DNA from: Sabellastarte sp. h YS-2021
Lineage: Eukaryota > Annelida > Polychaeta > Sabellida > Sabellidae
Assembly (NCBI GenBank): GCA_964017235.1
Contig: OZ024933.1
Coordinates: 59,688,255 to 59,752,254, forward strand
Direction of reading: 5' to 3'
Length of the DNA: 64,000 nucleotides
The first letter of the stretch is position 1; every line of letters starts with the position of its first letter. Below are positions 44,600-57,100 of the stretch, piece by piece. The position numbers and the translations under genes are program-made. A model generated the notes under the pieces. The model was not told where the DNA came from, did not search any database, and saw only the letters and a list, made by a program, of their open reading frames with translations.

Positions 44600-46080
44600 G
44601 CATCAAAAGAGGGACCCAAAGGTGCAACAAGATTTTATAGGTCAAGGTCACTAGGACAAGGTCAAAGGTCAAACTAAGGTGACACCATGATAATACACAC
44701 CTACAGCCCCTAACCAATGTCCCTACCAAGTATCAACTTCCTCAACCCTACCGTTTCCAAGATATAGCCCGGACAAGATTTTATAGGTCAAGGTCACTAC
44801 GCCAAGGTCAAAGGTCAAATCAAGGTCAGACCATGACGTTGCACAACTATATCCCCTAACCAATGTCCCTACCAAGTACCAACTTCCTACACCTTACGGT
44901 TTCCGAGATATAGCCTGGACAACATTTTATAGGTCAAGGTCACTATGGCAAGGTCAAAGGTCAAATCAAGGTCAGACCATGACATTGCACACCTACACCC
45001 CCTGACCAATATCCCTACCAAGTATCAACTTCCTACACCTTACGGTTTCTGAGATATAGCCCGGACAAGATTTTATAGGTCAAGGCCACTACGGCAAGGT
45101 CAAAGGTCAAATCAAGGTCAGACCATGATACTGCACACCTACACCCCCTAGCAAATGTCCCTACCAAATATCAACTTCCTACACCTGACGGTTTCCGAGA
45201 TATAGCCCGAACAAGATTTTATAGGTCAAGGCCACTATGGCAAGGTCAAAGGTCAAATCAAGGTCAGACCATGACGTTGCACACCTACACCCCCTAACCA
45301 ATATCCCTACCAAGTATTAACTTCCTACACCTTACGGTTTCTGAGATATAGCCTGGACAAGATTTTATAGGTCAAGGTCACTACGGCAAGGTCAAATCAA
45401 GGTCACACCATGACGTTGCACACCTACACCCCCTAACCAATGTCCTTACCAAATATCAACTTCCTATACCTTACAGTTTCCGAGATATAGCCTGGACAAG
45501 AATTTATAGGTCAAGGTCACTACGGCAAGGTCAAAGGTCAAATCAAGGTCAGACCATGACGTTGCACAACTACACCCCCTAACCAATGTCCCTACCAAGT
45601 ATCACCTTCCTACACCTTACGGTTTCCGAGATATAGCCCAGACAAGATTTTATAGGTCAAGGTCACTACGGCAAGGTCAAATCAAGGTCAGACCATGACG
45701 TTGCACAACTACACCCCCTAACCAATGTCCCTACCAAGTATCAACTTCCTACACCTTACGGTTTCCGAGATACAGCCCGGACAAGATTTTCAAACTCAAG
45801 GTCACTACGGCAAGGTCGAAGGTCAAATCAAGGTCAGACCATGACGTTGCACAACTACACCCCCTAACCAATGTCCCTACCAAGTATCAACTTCCTACAC
45901 CTTACGGTTTCCGAGATACAGCCCGGACAAGATTTTCAAACTCAAGGTCACTACGGCAAGGTCAAAGGTCAAATCAAGGTCAGACCATGACGTTGCACAC
46001 CTACACCCCCTAACCAATGTCCCTACCAAGTATCAACTTCCTACACCTTATGGTTTCTGAGATACAGCCCGGACAAACTA
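44600..46080 (+). repeat. Tandem array C, ~146-bp unit, about 10 copies
   Basis: Units carry 'gattttataggtcaaggtca', 'aaggtcaaatcaaggtcaga', 'ccatgacgttgcacacctac', 'tccctaccaagtatcaactt', 'acggtttccgagatatagcc'. Landmark positions near 44,777, 44,923, 45,069 and 45,215 give 146 bp; later units vary slightly in length through loss or gain of 'caaaggt'. Confidence 0.95.
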
Positions 46081-46170
46081 TTTCCCGCCGCCCGCCCGCC
46101 CGCCCATCCGGACACCATGGGTGAAAACAATACCCTGACAGCCCTTAAGGGCTGTGGGGTAAAAATGGTT
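46081..46170 (+). mobile_element. Terminal region after array C with perfect 18-bp palindrome
   Basis: After a short (CCCG)n stretch, ACAGCCCTTAAGGGCTGT (46,138-46,155) is a perfect palindrome followed by 'ggggtaaaa'. A terminal hairpin after a tandem core is the layout of the Helentron-like elements, so array C is probably the core of another such element. Confidence 0.5.
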
Positions 46171-46561
46171 AGAATCTGCCCACTAATAAGGGAAATATTC
46201 ACGCAAAACGATAATGCGGCAGAGAAACTCAATGTGAACACAAATAAGAGCTCTTTTCAAGGGACGCTTAGCCATGAATGGTAATTGCATCAATTACACT
46301 TCAATAAAAATAAGTCTTATGTGTAAATGTAGACTACAAGTAAAAGTTTTAATATTCAATGTATTCACTCTGACTTATGTAGCAATGAAAGTAGAATGAC
46401 TGGTGGATATTATTTCTCAATTTGATTCTTCACAGTGGGCTTCCAAATAAGTGGACAAAGTGGGAATTAACATCATTTTCTACAACTTATCTTCATTAGT
46501 GCCAGGATTGGCAGGTTTTTGATCCCCAAATGTCAAAAAGTCCCTGGGAATATTGTCAAAA

Positions 46562-49107
46562 CCTGGGCCCATATTCACACAAGGTCCTAGCTAGGGCCTA
46601 GGCTTAAAGTTGAGACTTCTGTCTCAACTTTAGCAGAAAAATTGCTAAGACTTTTGTCTTAGCCTTAGCGGTATTCACAAAGAAGTAAAGACCGTTCTTA
46701 GGCTTAAATAGGGGCTTAACTTTAAGACTGGTATGTAGGAGACTTAAATTGGTCTTAAATATGGAACAGGCATTGACAAATGCCCACTTCAAAGTTCATT
46801 TGTGTACTGTATGTATTGATTTTCTAAAAAACTGGCACAGATAAGGTCAAACCACTGGCCACTTTTACTATTGATCCATTAACCAATCAAGTTTAAAAAA
46901 AAAAAAATGAATGTTTTACATCAGTGTTAACAAAACAAATATTGTAATGAGCATCATAAGTTGGATTTATAATCAATGATCAGTGTGGACAAATATTGGT
47001 AAATGATACAGTAAAAATGTTATTAATTTGGAGTTCAGATATGCACAATTTGCTGCATAAAATTGGGAAACAATGTTCCAGTTTAAAGGTCGTAGGAAAC
47101 ATTTTTCACAAAAATTGTGAAGTTAACTTAATTCAGTAGACAAACAACCTATGAGAATGAAAATGTGGTTTATTTTAAGAAATATATGGTACAAGAGCCA
47201 TAAATAGCATTAGAAAAAATAAATATCACGAAGTGGAGTGAAAAGCCGACATATTGTTTTTCTCATAGTAGATGACTGATGACGCCACAGGTTCATAATG
47301 AAGTATTGTTTAGTTGGAGATATAATGTATATATTTACAAAGTGAAGGAAGATAACATGTTCCTTTGTCAGAAAAAAACTCACTAGCCTTTATTTTTTCC
47401 AGATGCTTTTTTTTTTTTAAGTTTTACCTAATTTTTAACCACTAACAGTTCCAACAAACACAGATATACTATAAGTGGGCTTGTCTTGGAATGCAGAAAG
47501 AGTAAACATCTGTATGAGATATTGTCTCCTCCCATTTTTTCAAGGTTTTTAAACTGAGATGGGAAAGTAGCCTTTCACAAATTAGATATTTACATAAAAC
47601 TAAGAATCTGTTGACAATTTCAAAAGTTGTCATTAAAATGTACTGGATACTGTTTTTTGCCTTTAGTCACCGGTACTTCTATCCAGATAAGGTATGATGT
47701 AAAGTGAAATCAAAATATACAATTTGTTTTCATTTGCATAAATCATTTATAAATGCATGCTGTTGTAGTCAAATTTATCGAATTTATTCTGAAAGAATCC
47801 TTAAGTTCTAACTTTTATATTATCAGTTTATGAAATAATTCAGTATATAATGGGTTTTCCTTAAGATATATATATAGTTCAGTACTTCTTGACCTTAAGT
47901 TTGGATAATTTTAAGTTTTGGAAATTAGTTGGTAACATTTTCTTCTCAATTTAAGCCTTTATTGAGACCAAAAAAAAGGAATTGTGTTTGGGGGTTCAAC
48001 AGTATACACTGTAGAGTGTAGATGCCTAGGTGCATTATGTATACACATGTACTATGAAAGCAGCATTGTTTACAGGTTTGGTTGGAAATTCTGAACTATT
48101 TTGGGGAACATATATGATTATCCTTGCTTGAGGCCCAGTTCTAAAGACATTTATGTTGTATTTATTTCATCGCCTAGCAATAATTAGTTTTAAAAATTGA
48201 AAAAATAACTATCAAAACTCATCTCAGAGTTGAACTTGGTTGCATTGTTTTGTGATTTTTATCCAACTCGCTTAATACCTCTCTAAATAATTTTTTATCT
48301 GAAACAAATATGAAAGATGTTCTCAAGGCTATTTCAGAAACTTACTGTGGCAGAATGATGTCTTATAAACAAATAAACTTCATAAAAACAGATAATGCAA
48401 TCTTTTAAATACATATGTATTAAAAGGTGTACGAAAATGATAGTTTGTTTACATTGTCATGAACCTGTGACATCAAGACTAGTACTTTTTACGGGAGTTG
48501 TCAAGTGAAAAATAACAGCGACAGTTGTGAAAATCTTGAAAAAACAGCCAGAAAGTGACTGAATATACCATGTAACCTTGTCCAGACACATGTTATTTTT
48601 ACAGAAATTGAACTTTCATGTGTATATGTAATTATTGATGAATGATATGAAAATGCTTCCTATGAGCTTTAATATATTTCAGCAATGTAATTTTGTTTTC
48701 TTCTTCTTAAGTGCATAAAATAAAAAAATGAGAGTGATGGATAAAGTTTAATATTTAGAAATGATACACACTTTGTTGTTCTGTTACCCGAAAAAAATAT
48801 TTTAGACAACTTAAAATGTGCCAGCTATGTTTTGAAACTGTTCTATTTTTCTTTAAAACCACTTGTAATATAAGTATCATGCCTGATTTGCTCATTTCCT
48901 TTTTCTAACAACATATTGTTCAGTACATCTTTTATATGTACAAATAATGTCATATGCTAATCAAAAACCACTGTGGTTATGACAGTTAAGACTAAGCCCG
49001 AGGCTTAAGTCTAGGACAAAAGGCAAAGACAAAAGTCTTAACTTTAAGACTCGATTTAAGCCTAAGACCTGGCTAAGTCTAAGACCTTTCGTGAATATGG
49101 GCCCTGG
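46562..49107. mobile_element. Candidate 2.5-kb terminal-inverted-repeat element, no coding
   Basis: The left end CCTGGGCCCATATTCAC and the right end GTGAATATGGGCCCTGG are inverse of each other except for one base, and similarity continues inward (aaggtc, cctaggcttaaa, agacttttgtctt). The interior, about 46,750-48,980, is AT-rich with no recognisable ORF. Two independent solo ends remain possible, because a third related end lies at 41,699-41,836. Confidence 0.5.
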
Positions 49108-49289
49108 ATAATATGTCCACAACTTTTTTATACATGACAATACAATTAAACATCATTTTCAGTTTCCAACACAAAATGTACATTTAAAAATACTGAAAAC
49201 AGTGATGTGTAATCTTAGTTTCACTGTTGACACATCTTCTTAATATCTTCAGACACAATTGCACTTTATTTAGAGTCTAAATTTTAGAC

Positions 49290-49440
49290 TCCCAGTCCCA
49301 GTACATACAGTTAGTTGGTCAAGGTTTGGTACTGTAAACTGCCAACTAATGGCAAGCAACTACCAGTTTTCCTACTTGAGGACAGGCCAGGACTCGAACT
49401 CTAATCTCAGAAGTGGTTACAGTATCAGGACAGGCCCTGA
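49290..49440 (-). mobile_element. tRNA-derived SINE, family 2, copy B
   Basis: Shares 'agtttacagtaccaaacctt', 'ggtagttgcttgcc' and a degenerate B box (GTTCGAGTCC on the minus strand) with the copy at 21,787-21,966. The tRNA-like head is degraded. Confidence 0.6.
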
Positions 49441-49589
49441 GGACAACTCACATATTGTCATGAACATCATTTCTACTCACTACTGTACTACTCAGCCATT
49501 GAAGTTTGTCACCTCAGTGAAGTTTGTCACTCATATTTTATGACAACATGAAAACCTCCTTTGGCTGGAAATACACCTGTTCTTAATTA

Positions 49590-49885
49590 ACGCTCGACGA
49601 TAAGAGAGGGTTATTGTGATCAGTTTGTGTCTGTCTTTCTGTCTGTGCACCGTTTTGTCCTTATAACTCAAAAACTATAACATCAATTGAGCTCAAATTT
49701 GGAGGGCAGGTATTTCATGGGGTACAGACAAATTCTTCCAAATTTGGTGTTGTTTAAAAATTAAAGTCAGGAGAGAGTTTTTCTTATTTTTAATTGGGCA
49801 AATACAGTGAAATCTGCTTCTCTGCCTCACAAACCGAAATCAATATTTTGCTTTCTGATGATGTCATTATATTAATGATGTCACA
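49590..49885 (+). repeat. Dispersed ~290-bp repeat, copy 1
   Basis: 'gctcgacgataagagagggt', 'tattgtgatcagtttgt', a (TGTC)n microsatellite, 'cttataactcaaaaactata', 'aattcttccaaatttggtg' and 'caggagagagtttttctt' are all repeated at 63,667-63,960 in the same orientation. No ORF. Confidence 0.85.
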
Positions 49886-52800
49886 ATGTCATTTTCATTG
49901 TGAGGTCAAAAACCTTAGCCTGTGATATTTGCTGTCTTTGGCTAAAATATTTCTTCTCATTTTATATCTTCAAATTGACAAGGATAATCAAGAGAGTGGT
50001 GGTGTATTCATAATTTTTACATTTTTATCACTTTTTTCTCTCTCTTTTGCTTTCAATTCCCTGACATGCCATCACAAAAATTGTACCCTTATTTTCACCA
50101 GAACTTTATGTTTTTGTGTGTTCGTTTGTCATTTTTTGTCTGTCCGTTTTTTTTTTCTTTCTGATTTTCTTTCTTTTTGATAATAAATTTCTTGTAGGAA
50201 TTAAGGGCTTAGTCAAGGAAAGTAATTACATTTTAGGACTGATCCACTTCATATTCTGGATACCAATAAACCTCCAAAATTTGGGAAACACTACTCTGGT
50301 GGACATGAGCACTGATCAGTGGTTTCTAGAACACTTTAGGCCCATTTTATCAATTAACACTTACAGTTATGTCAGCCAGAGAGTGCCACGGCTCGATCTA
50401 CACGCAACTAAAGTAGAGCCAAGGTAACCACGTCTAGTATATTTTGTGAGTTACTGCTAACTTTCAGCATACAATTTATATGCTATCAAAAGTCATTACT
50501 CAGTTTACTACAATATTCACTGGCTGACCTGAAGAGGTAACAGCCAATATAACTTATGGCACTCAGCTGACTGTGAGTGATCAAACTCTCAAGTGGCCGA
50601 CCCCATGTGGCACTAAAACCAGATCTAAAAATATACAAAATCAGTAAAAAAAATACCCGTTGTCATCTAAATTAATTGTGCAAAGAGCTTTGATAATAAG
50701 AAATAGAGTGACTGCCAAGTGTTCAACGGTTGCATACAGCACTCCAGCACTCTTCCACTCTGTTTATAAACTTTAAAAAAGTGAAAGCCGTGTATTAATA
50801 TACTAGAGAATATTGACGCGCTGTATTGGTGTAGTTTGGACCCAGTTTTCCCGAAAATTGATATGGGCTGCACAAGTTCATTTCCCGATTTTCACCCAAA
50901 AATGCTATTATATTATGTATGTAAGCTCAATTACATTAAGATCAACACTTTTTTCAAAAATATTCATGCATTTATAAATGAATAATGCAAAATCCAAAAT
51001 CAGAAAAACCAAGAGGAATAATTACAGAATAAAACACTTCTTTTTATGAAGCCCGAGGGCAAGTGATATTACATATTATCTGTTTATTTTGCAGTAATTA
51101 GTATATATAAAAGTGAAAAAGTAGGGTAGAAAAAGTAGAGGCGAAGAGAGTAGAATGTTTGTGAAAAGTCTCTTACAATACAATGTGATGTCACAAACCA
51201 ATCCCATTCACATCATACACTGCAGTTTTTCTACAAAGGGACTGAAGAAAATTAATACCCCCTTGTTTTCTCATATGCTAAATAACACCATTATGTGAAG
51301 TGACAATGATGTATTTTGGTTAAATAGGCCATACAAGCTCTCAATTTAAAACCAATAATATTTCTATTTATTTACTGTTTACATTCTATGTATGTTTTTT
51401 TTCTGTCAGTATCATAATGTTTATTGCTCTTGAAGTCTTACACTATCCCTTGTTCAAAAGATTTTGCTAAACAGACAAATTAAGATGGCTGTTGCACTGT
51501 GCCTACCATCCTCTCCCACTTGATTTAATTGTGATTTTGAAAATTAGCCACTCTGGAGAATTCAGGTCAATATTTTCAACCACGATCTTAACATTTGGGG
51601 CTGGTGGCTAAACTTTAAGAAGGCTCCAGAGTAAATATTAGGTGTGTCTCCAATAAATTCAAAATGTTTGAACTTGTTATGAACCTTCTATAATCCTTAT
51701 AAGATGTTGTGGTAGAAACTCAATCCTAAAGGTATCTTAACATTTGTAAAACTTTTTTTTTATTTTCAACTCAGTCATAGTGATCAATTAGGCCTTTGTA
51801 AGGTTTAAAAACACTTCACTCAGAAAGCTATTTCTTATTGTACCTGTTTAAACCAGGAGTTACAATGTCAAATTACAGATTTTTTTTATCCTCCAAGGAT
51901 AGTCTTGCAACAGAATAATGGATTAAAGCCATTATACCAGACACTTTCCTTTAACTGGCAAATTATATACAATATTGAGACTTTATAGAATGTACTGGTG
52001 TTAAAATATTTTAAAGCAAAAAGTTACAAAGACAGGTTCAACTTACTTGGAATATTTTCTTCACGATTATGCTCTTACTTTGAACTCTTATCACTCCCAT
52101 TGTCCTTTGATTGCTCAGATAAGGGATGGCTATGAATTGTCCTCTATTGGTTTTTGTATTGAATGTGCATTCCCAGTGTTTTAGGATGAAATATATGTTT
52201 AAGTTAATCTGTAAAAAGTTTCATAAAATAATTTCGGGTGATGGGGGAATCTGTGGTTCATTAATTTCTTACACACTGGTTTATACTATCATAGCATATG
52301 CATCAACTTAATTTAAATTGTGGTTTTTATTTTTAGAACATTGAATCTCATCTCAAAATTCGACATCAATACTAGTTATTGTCCACATGATTAAATACTT
52401 GTCAGATAATTAAGCATCATTGATGTTATGGCTCATGGCACATGGAAACCAAGGGAAGTAGTTATGTGACATCCTTTAATAGAATTTTCATTTCATACAC
52501 AGAAAATAAACCTCATGATATGATTACAATGACACTGAAAGGCCCCAATTTTAAGTAATATAAACCTATATAGAACAACACTGTAGAAACATATATGTTT
52601 CTTTATATATATGAAGAAGAGTTAATCTGACTGAAACAGGCCATTCCTGTTTATTTTATTAATTAGGACACACAATTTACAATTTAGCTTTTAATCCAAG
52701 ATTAAAAAATATACATTGAATAATGGACTCTTTTATTTCATATTTTTGTGACATAAATATTTAAAGTTGTAGGTTGTGTAAATAAGTTACTCTTAAAAAG

Positions 52801-53020
52801 TAGATATTTTGTTAATGCTAACTGTGTAACATTTTAATTGCGTTCATATAACAATCAAACAAAAACACAATTTATTTACCTTTTTCCTTTGAAATAACAG
52901 TTTCACCATTTGTTACATATTTGTAGAACTTCTATACACAATAGGATGTTTCTTAAAGGTATTGGCAAAGTTTTTTCTTCGCTTATGCATGGAAATTATA
53001 TTTTCATACATAAGATTGAC
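49886..53020. other. Large interval without a recognisable feature
   Basis: AT-rich sequence with only short open frames. I looked for paired acceptor/donor signals around the longer frames (for example 50,116-50,427) and saw none that make a convincing exon. A few diffuse repeat scraps only. Confidence 0.4.
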
Positions 53021-53024
53021 TATT

Positions 53025-53150
53025 TTATGAAATGGGCAAGCCACAGTTGAATAAATTGCCTATTTCACGAAATGGGCAAATCAGTTGCCTATTTCAAGAT
53101 ATGGGCAAAATTCTTGCCTATTTCATAAAATGGGCAATTTCATGGATTTG
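53025..53150 (+). repeat. Four tandem ~30-bp units, each an imperfect palindrome
   Basis: Successive units are 'actattttatgaaatgggca', 'gcctatttcacgaaatgggc', 'gcctatttcaagatatgggc' and 'gcctatttcataaaatgggc'. Within each, GCCTATTTC pairs with GAAATGGGC (one G-T pair). Function unknown. Confidence 0.85.
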
Positions 53151-54655
53151 GCATAACATATATACTGAATCGCATTTGTCCAAGTCAAACGTCAACTCTC
53201 AGAGGAAAGGCTCGACACTCAATTTTCATTAAGAAGGAATAATAGAAAACAGTGGAACCTCATCACACATTATATTTTAACAATTACGTATCTTAGTTTT
53301 TCAAACTGAGGACAGAAAGAACTTAACCTAAGAGGAGGGGTGTTGTTGATGTTATTCTACAGCTAAATGGTTTAGTCTGTACAAATGAGTGGACAAAATC
53401 AGAGTCAACATTGGGGTTTTATGCCCCAGTCAATAGCTAGGGTCACATTGGGACTAGTCCTCAGCATTGTTACTTGTGGGCAAATGAGCAGACATTCTCA
53501 TTATACATGCAAATTGTCATTATTGCCTATAATTATATTATAGTGAGATAATTTTTGCAACATTACAACCCTAGTTGATGGTGCTTAAGATGTAAATACC
53601 CAACATATAAATTCTATCTAAATACCATTACAAGAAATATTGGCAGCATAATCATTGTGTCACAGAATATATATTTACTTTTACAATGTCGAGCTACTCG
53701 TTATTTAGTAATCCAACTTTACTTGTTCATAAATATTTATTAACTATGAAGATTATTTTCAGTATGTTAAAGCACATGCCATTTTACCTAGTTATAGTTT
53801 TGCTTTGAAAACAAAAGTATAAGTATGTACTAAAATTATATTCACCAGAGTTCAGTACTGGATTTAGAGAATGCTCTGTATTGCCTTTTTATCCATGTTT
53901 GCTACATCAGCAACATACAAAACTCACAACAGGACGCAATAAATTCTTAAAAGAATTGCCCAAAACAATTCTGAAAATATATGATATCAAAGAGAGACTT
54001 GATCATACTGGTACCATGAATAAATAAGTTACAGTGAAACATTTTTATTTTTTTTCATTAATTATTTCATAAGGCCAAAAAAAAGGAGAGAATAAATTTG
54101 CTTTACACTTTGGGTTAATGAAAATATAAGATAATATAATTGTATATGTTACTGTTAATCTGTTTAGTTTAAATGATGTGACTTGGACCTCCACTGCCAG
54201 GGTGTACCCTCACTATTAATATAATGCTAACTTACTTCACAAAAAATAAGTTTGCAAATAATTAAGTAAATAAATAAGTCGTACATTACTCCAGTCAAAG
54301 AAATCCACATGTCCATAATTATGGAAGTAAAAATCACAGTGAACTTACCACAAGGTACATATTCTATCCCGAAATTCTAACACAAAAAGTAAACCATATA
54401 TTTCTGAGTCCATCAATTAAAATGTTTAGTATAATAACACACAACCCCCCGAAATTAGGAAAACAAAACGGGGGGTTTTCCTGTAAAGATTGCATGTTTT
54501 GCTTTTTACTCTATTTAGAATTTAACTTTTATTCATATATTCAGGGAACTACCCACCCTGCATAGCCAGATTTTATCAAGTGCAGATTTGTTTGGATACA
54601 AATGTATTAGTGTACCCACGTTGTTTTAATTTTGCTTCTTTTGGTTTGAAAGCTA
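53151..54655. other. No recognisable feature
   Basis: AT-rich, no supported exon or repeat unit. Confidence 0.4.
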
Positions 54656-54659
54656 ATTT

Positions 54660-54800
54660 GAGTGGCTGAGGTTTTCAAATTTGTAGGTGCATGTACATCT
54701 CTTTCAAAAGCTGAGGTTATATTTGAACAGGCTCTTGGTAAACCTTCCCACCAGTGTAGAGGCATTAGTCGGATTCGAACCAACAACCACAAAAGTGAGA
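54660..54800 (-). mobile_element. SINE head fragment with tRNA-like B box
   Basis: Minus strand reads 'ttggttcgaatccgactaat' (GGTTCGAATCC is a perfect B box) preceded by 'ccttatggtctcac' as a degraded A-box region, then 'ctacactggtgggaaggttt'. A third SINE family or an old fragment. Confidence 0.5.
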
Positions 54801-54873
54801 CCATAAGGATTAAATGTAAGCTTCTTTGGTTTAAGTTGTATTTAACTTTTATGTTTATTTGAAAATTTCTAAT

Positions 54874-55679
54874 ATCCCAGTAAATATTTTTAGGTTTTGC
54901 AAACGTTTGATAGGAAATGTTTGGCAAAGGTTAAAAAATGATGGGTACGAAAACCATTTATAATAGAATGTTTTTAAAATGTTTATGTATACCATTTATA
55001 AAATGTTTAATGACAAATGTTGCAAAAACGTTACAAATGAACAGAATAATATCTGAATATTAATGGGGTCCAAGGTCAAATTCAATAAACTTTTAAGGTT
55101 GCTCACTAATGAAAATATTATTTTTATGTCTAAAATTGTAAGATAGTGGCTTAGAAATTGTGCCCCCATTCAATTCTTACTTTTAGGGATTACATGTGGG
55201 GCAATTTTTGACAAAGTCCTCTAAAATCCCCTATTACTGCTCACCGCCATCTTTGTTTGGACATGTTTGAAGGTGAAGGTTTAAAAATATGGGTTTTAAA
55301 AACTTTTTGATCGAATGTTTTTAAAACATTTGACAAGCAATGTTGTTTAAACATTTTATGTGTACTGTTTATCAAAAATTTTATGATGAATGCTTGAAAA
55401 ACATTTCCAGCAAAACCTTCATTTCTTCAGCTATTTTATAAATGGTTTAAAACCATTTCCAGTTAAACCTAGCTTCCTGAGTTATTTTATAAACGTTTAA
55501 TAAACATTTTCAGTAAGAACGTTTGTATAGAGAATGTTTATAAAACGTTTTTTAAACATTACAGCATAAACGTTTACTTGGAAAGGTTTAGAAAACCATA
55601 AGATAGGTTTTAAATAGGTTTTAAAAACGTTTTGTAAACGTTTAAACCATTTAAAAACGTTTCTAATGTTTACTGGGAT
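54874..55679. mobile_element. 0.8-kb MITE with ATCCCAGTAAA termini
   Basis: Left end ATCCCAGTAAATATT and right end (inverse) ATCCCAGTAAACATT match, and the ends continue with 'aaacgttt' motifs. The interior is packed with 'aaacgtttaaaaaacatt' variants in both orientations. No ORF. Confidence 0.65.
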
Positions 55680-56500
55680 GTATCAAACCATGGCATCAAG
55701 AAAAAACGAATGCTGTTGGATCATTGTTCATTATTAAACCAGACACTGGATCCATAGAAAAGCTTATGTTGAAGGTAAAACTGTATTCTTGCGAAGACAT
55801 ACTGATAGAAAGAGAGTAGATGTACATGCATACCTCACAGGCGCATTGCCATTTGCCATGGTGAAGACTTATGATTGGTAATTTGCAAATTGATTTTCTG
55901 AAGAAACATGCTGCATCATGACTTTGTACAAGGCATTTTGTTTGCGCAAATCTGTCTGTGTGGGTTGACATAACAAAGAGCTGTTGTTTGGTATATCACG
56001 AATATCTTATTAGGTATACACCTTGATTGATTCTGGCTGTTACAAAATACAAATGCAATATAAATGTCAGTAAAAAGGGGAAAAAGCTAAAACTACCTTT
56101 TACCTAAAGATGTTATTCACTTAAAAGAGAAAGGAAATTGTTATTATTTTTGAGGACAAAGAAAGGTACACATATATTTGAAACTACTGAAAGGGAATTT
56201 GTTTTTATGTTTTGAAAGAAGACAAAAGGAGCTAGTTGTTAATTAAAAACTCTGTGGGAGAAGCTTTCATTTTATATTTTCCAAGAAGTCAGAATAAAGG
56301 AAATATCAAAGGAATTTAATTTAAATTTGTCTCCTAAACACTTTCAGGCTAAAACTTTGTAAATCTCAGTAAAATGTTTGCTTGTTTGCTGAAATTATCC
56401 AGATATTGTTATGTCTTTGCAATAGTTATTCTGATACGTTTCTTGGGGCAGATGAGGTTGGTAGCAAATTTCTGAAAAAAATCCTATCATGGAAAAACGT
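55680..56500. other. No recognisable feature
   Basis: AT-rich sequence; a 91-codon minus-strand frame at 55,696-55,971 has no recognisable motif and no convincing splice pair. Confidence 0.35.
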
Positions 56501-56503
56501 TTG

Positions 56504-56805
56504 CCACTGTTATCTGCTGGGTAATATACTTGCCTAAGACCGCCGATTGTCTGGGTTTGATACCACATTGAAAACACATGATGACATAGTGAGTTATAGA
56601 TGATCAATTAAATGGTTTCTTCTATCATTAAATTCTATCCTAAAGAACTCAAGGGCTATTGATAAGTTGTCCACCCCGAGACTCTCTTTTCAGTTGGGGG
56701 AATGTCATTCACTAGAACCTGGCATGTACTTGTGCAATAGCGATGGGTCAGTTGGTGCTTTGAGTCTTGTAGGAGAGGACATATTGCACTGAGTATAAAC
56801 ACCAA
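56504..56805 (+). mobile_element. tRNA-derived SINE, family 1, copy C (old)
   Basis: Follows copy A end to end with many differences: 'gggtaatatacttgcctaag', a decayed B box (GGGTTTGATACCA), 'ctcaagggctattgataa', 'gtgctttgagtcttgtag', 'actgagtataaacac'. More diverged than copies A and B, so older. Confidence 0.65.
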
Positions 56806-56859
56806 CATTATTAAAATGGAAATGGAGAGTCATTATAGTTTAATATAATAGAATGTGTC

Positions 56860-57100
56860 ATTAGCACATAACAAGGCCGAAAAGTCTTTTTGGTCTACAT
56901 GCGGGAGCTGGACAGCCATCAGAGACATGAGTGGTGCCCTAGAATTTATATGAAAGTCTGGTGACAAAAGAAATTCCAACTCAGACACATTCCATAGCTG
57001 CTGTAGAACCCAGATAGGTCCCCCATCCCAGTACTAACATAGCCCATTGCCGCCTAACTTCAATGAAGAGACAGATACTGATCACACTACGCTACAATTC
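56860..57100 (-). mobile_element. 5S rRNA-derived SINE
   Basis: On the minus strand, 57,003-57,098 contains 'gaagttaggcggcaatgggc' and 'gttagtactgggatggggga', matching the internal pol III promoter and 3' half of 5S rRNA (..GAAGTTAAGCGGC.. and ..GGTTAGTACTTGGATGGG..). A non-5S body of about 120 bases follows. Substitutions in the promoter boxes argue against a functional 5S gene. Confidence 0.7.

Noticed and set aside
50116-50427. 103-codon plus-strand frame as a gene
   Set aside because: Runs of Phe, Leu and Ser from T-rich sequence; no domain, no splice context, no homology I recognise.
54661-54862. Possible tRNA gene because of a perfect B box
   Set aside because: No cloverleaf can be formed around it and the A box is degraded; treated as a SINE head.
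57003-57098. Functional 5S rRNA gene
   Set aside because: Promoter boxes carry substitutions, the 5' half is poorly matched and an unrelated body follows; better explained as a SINE.
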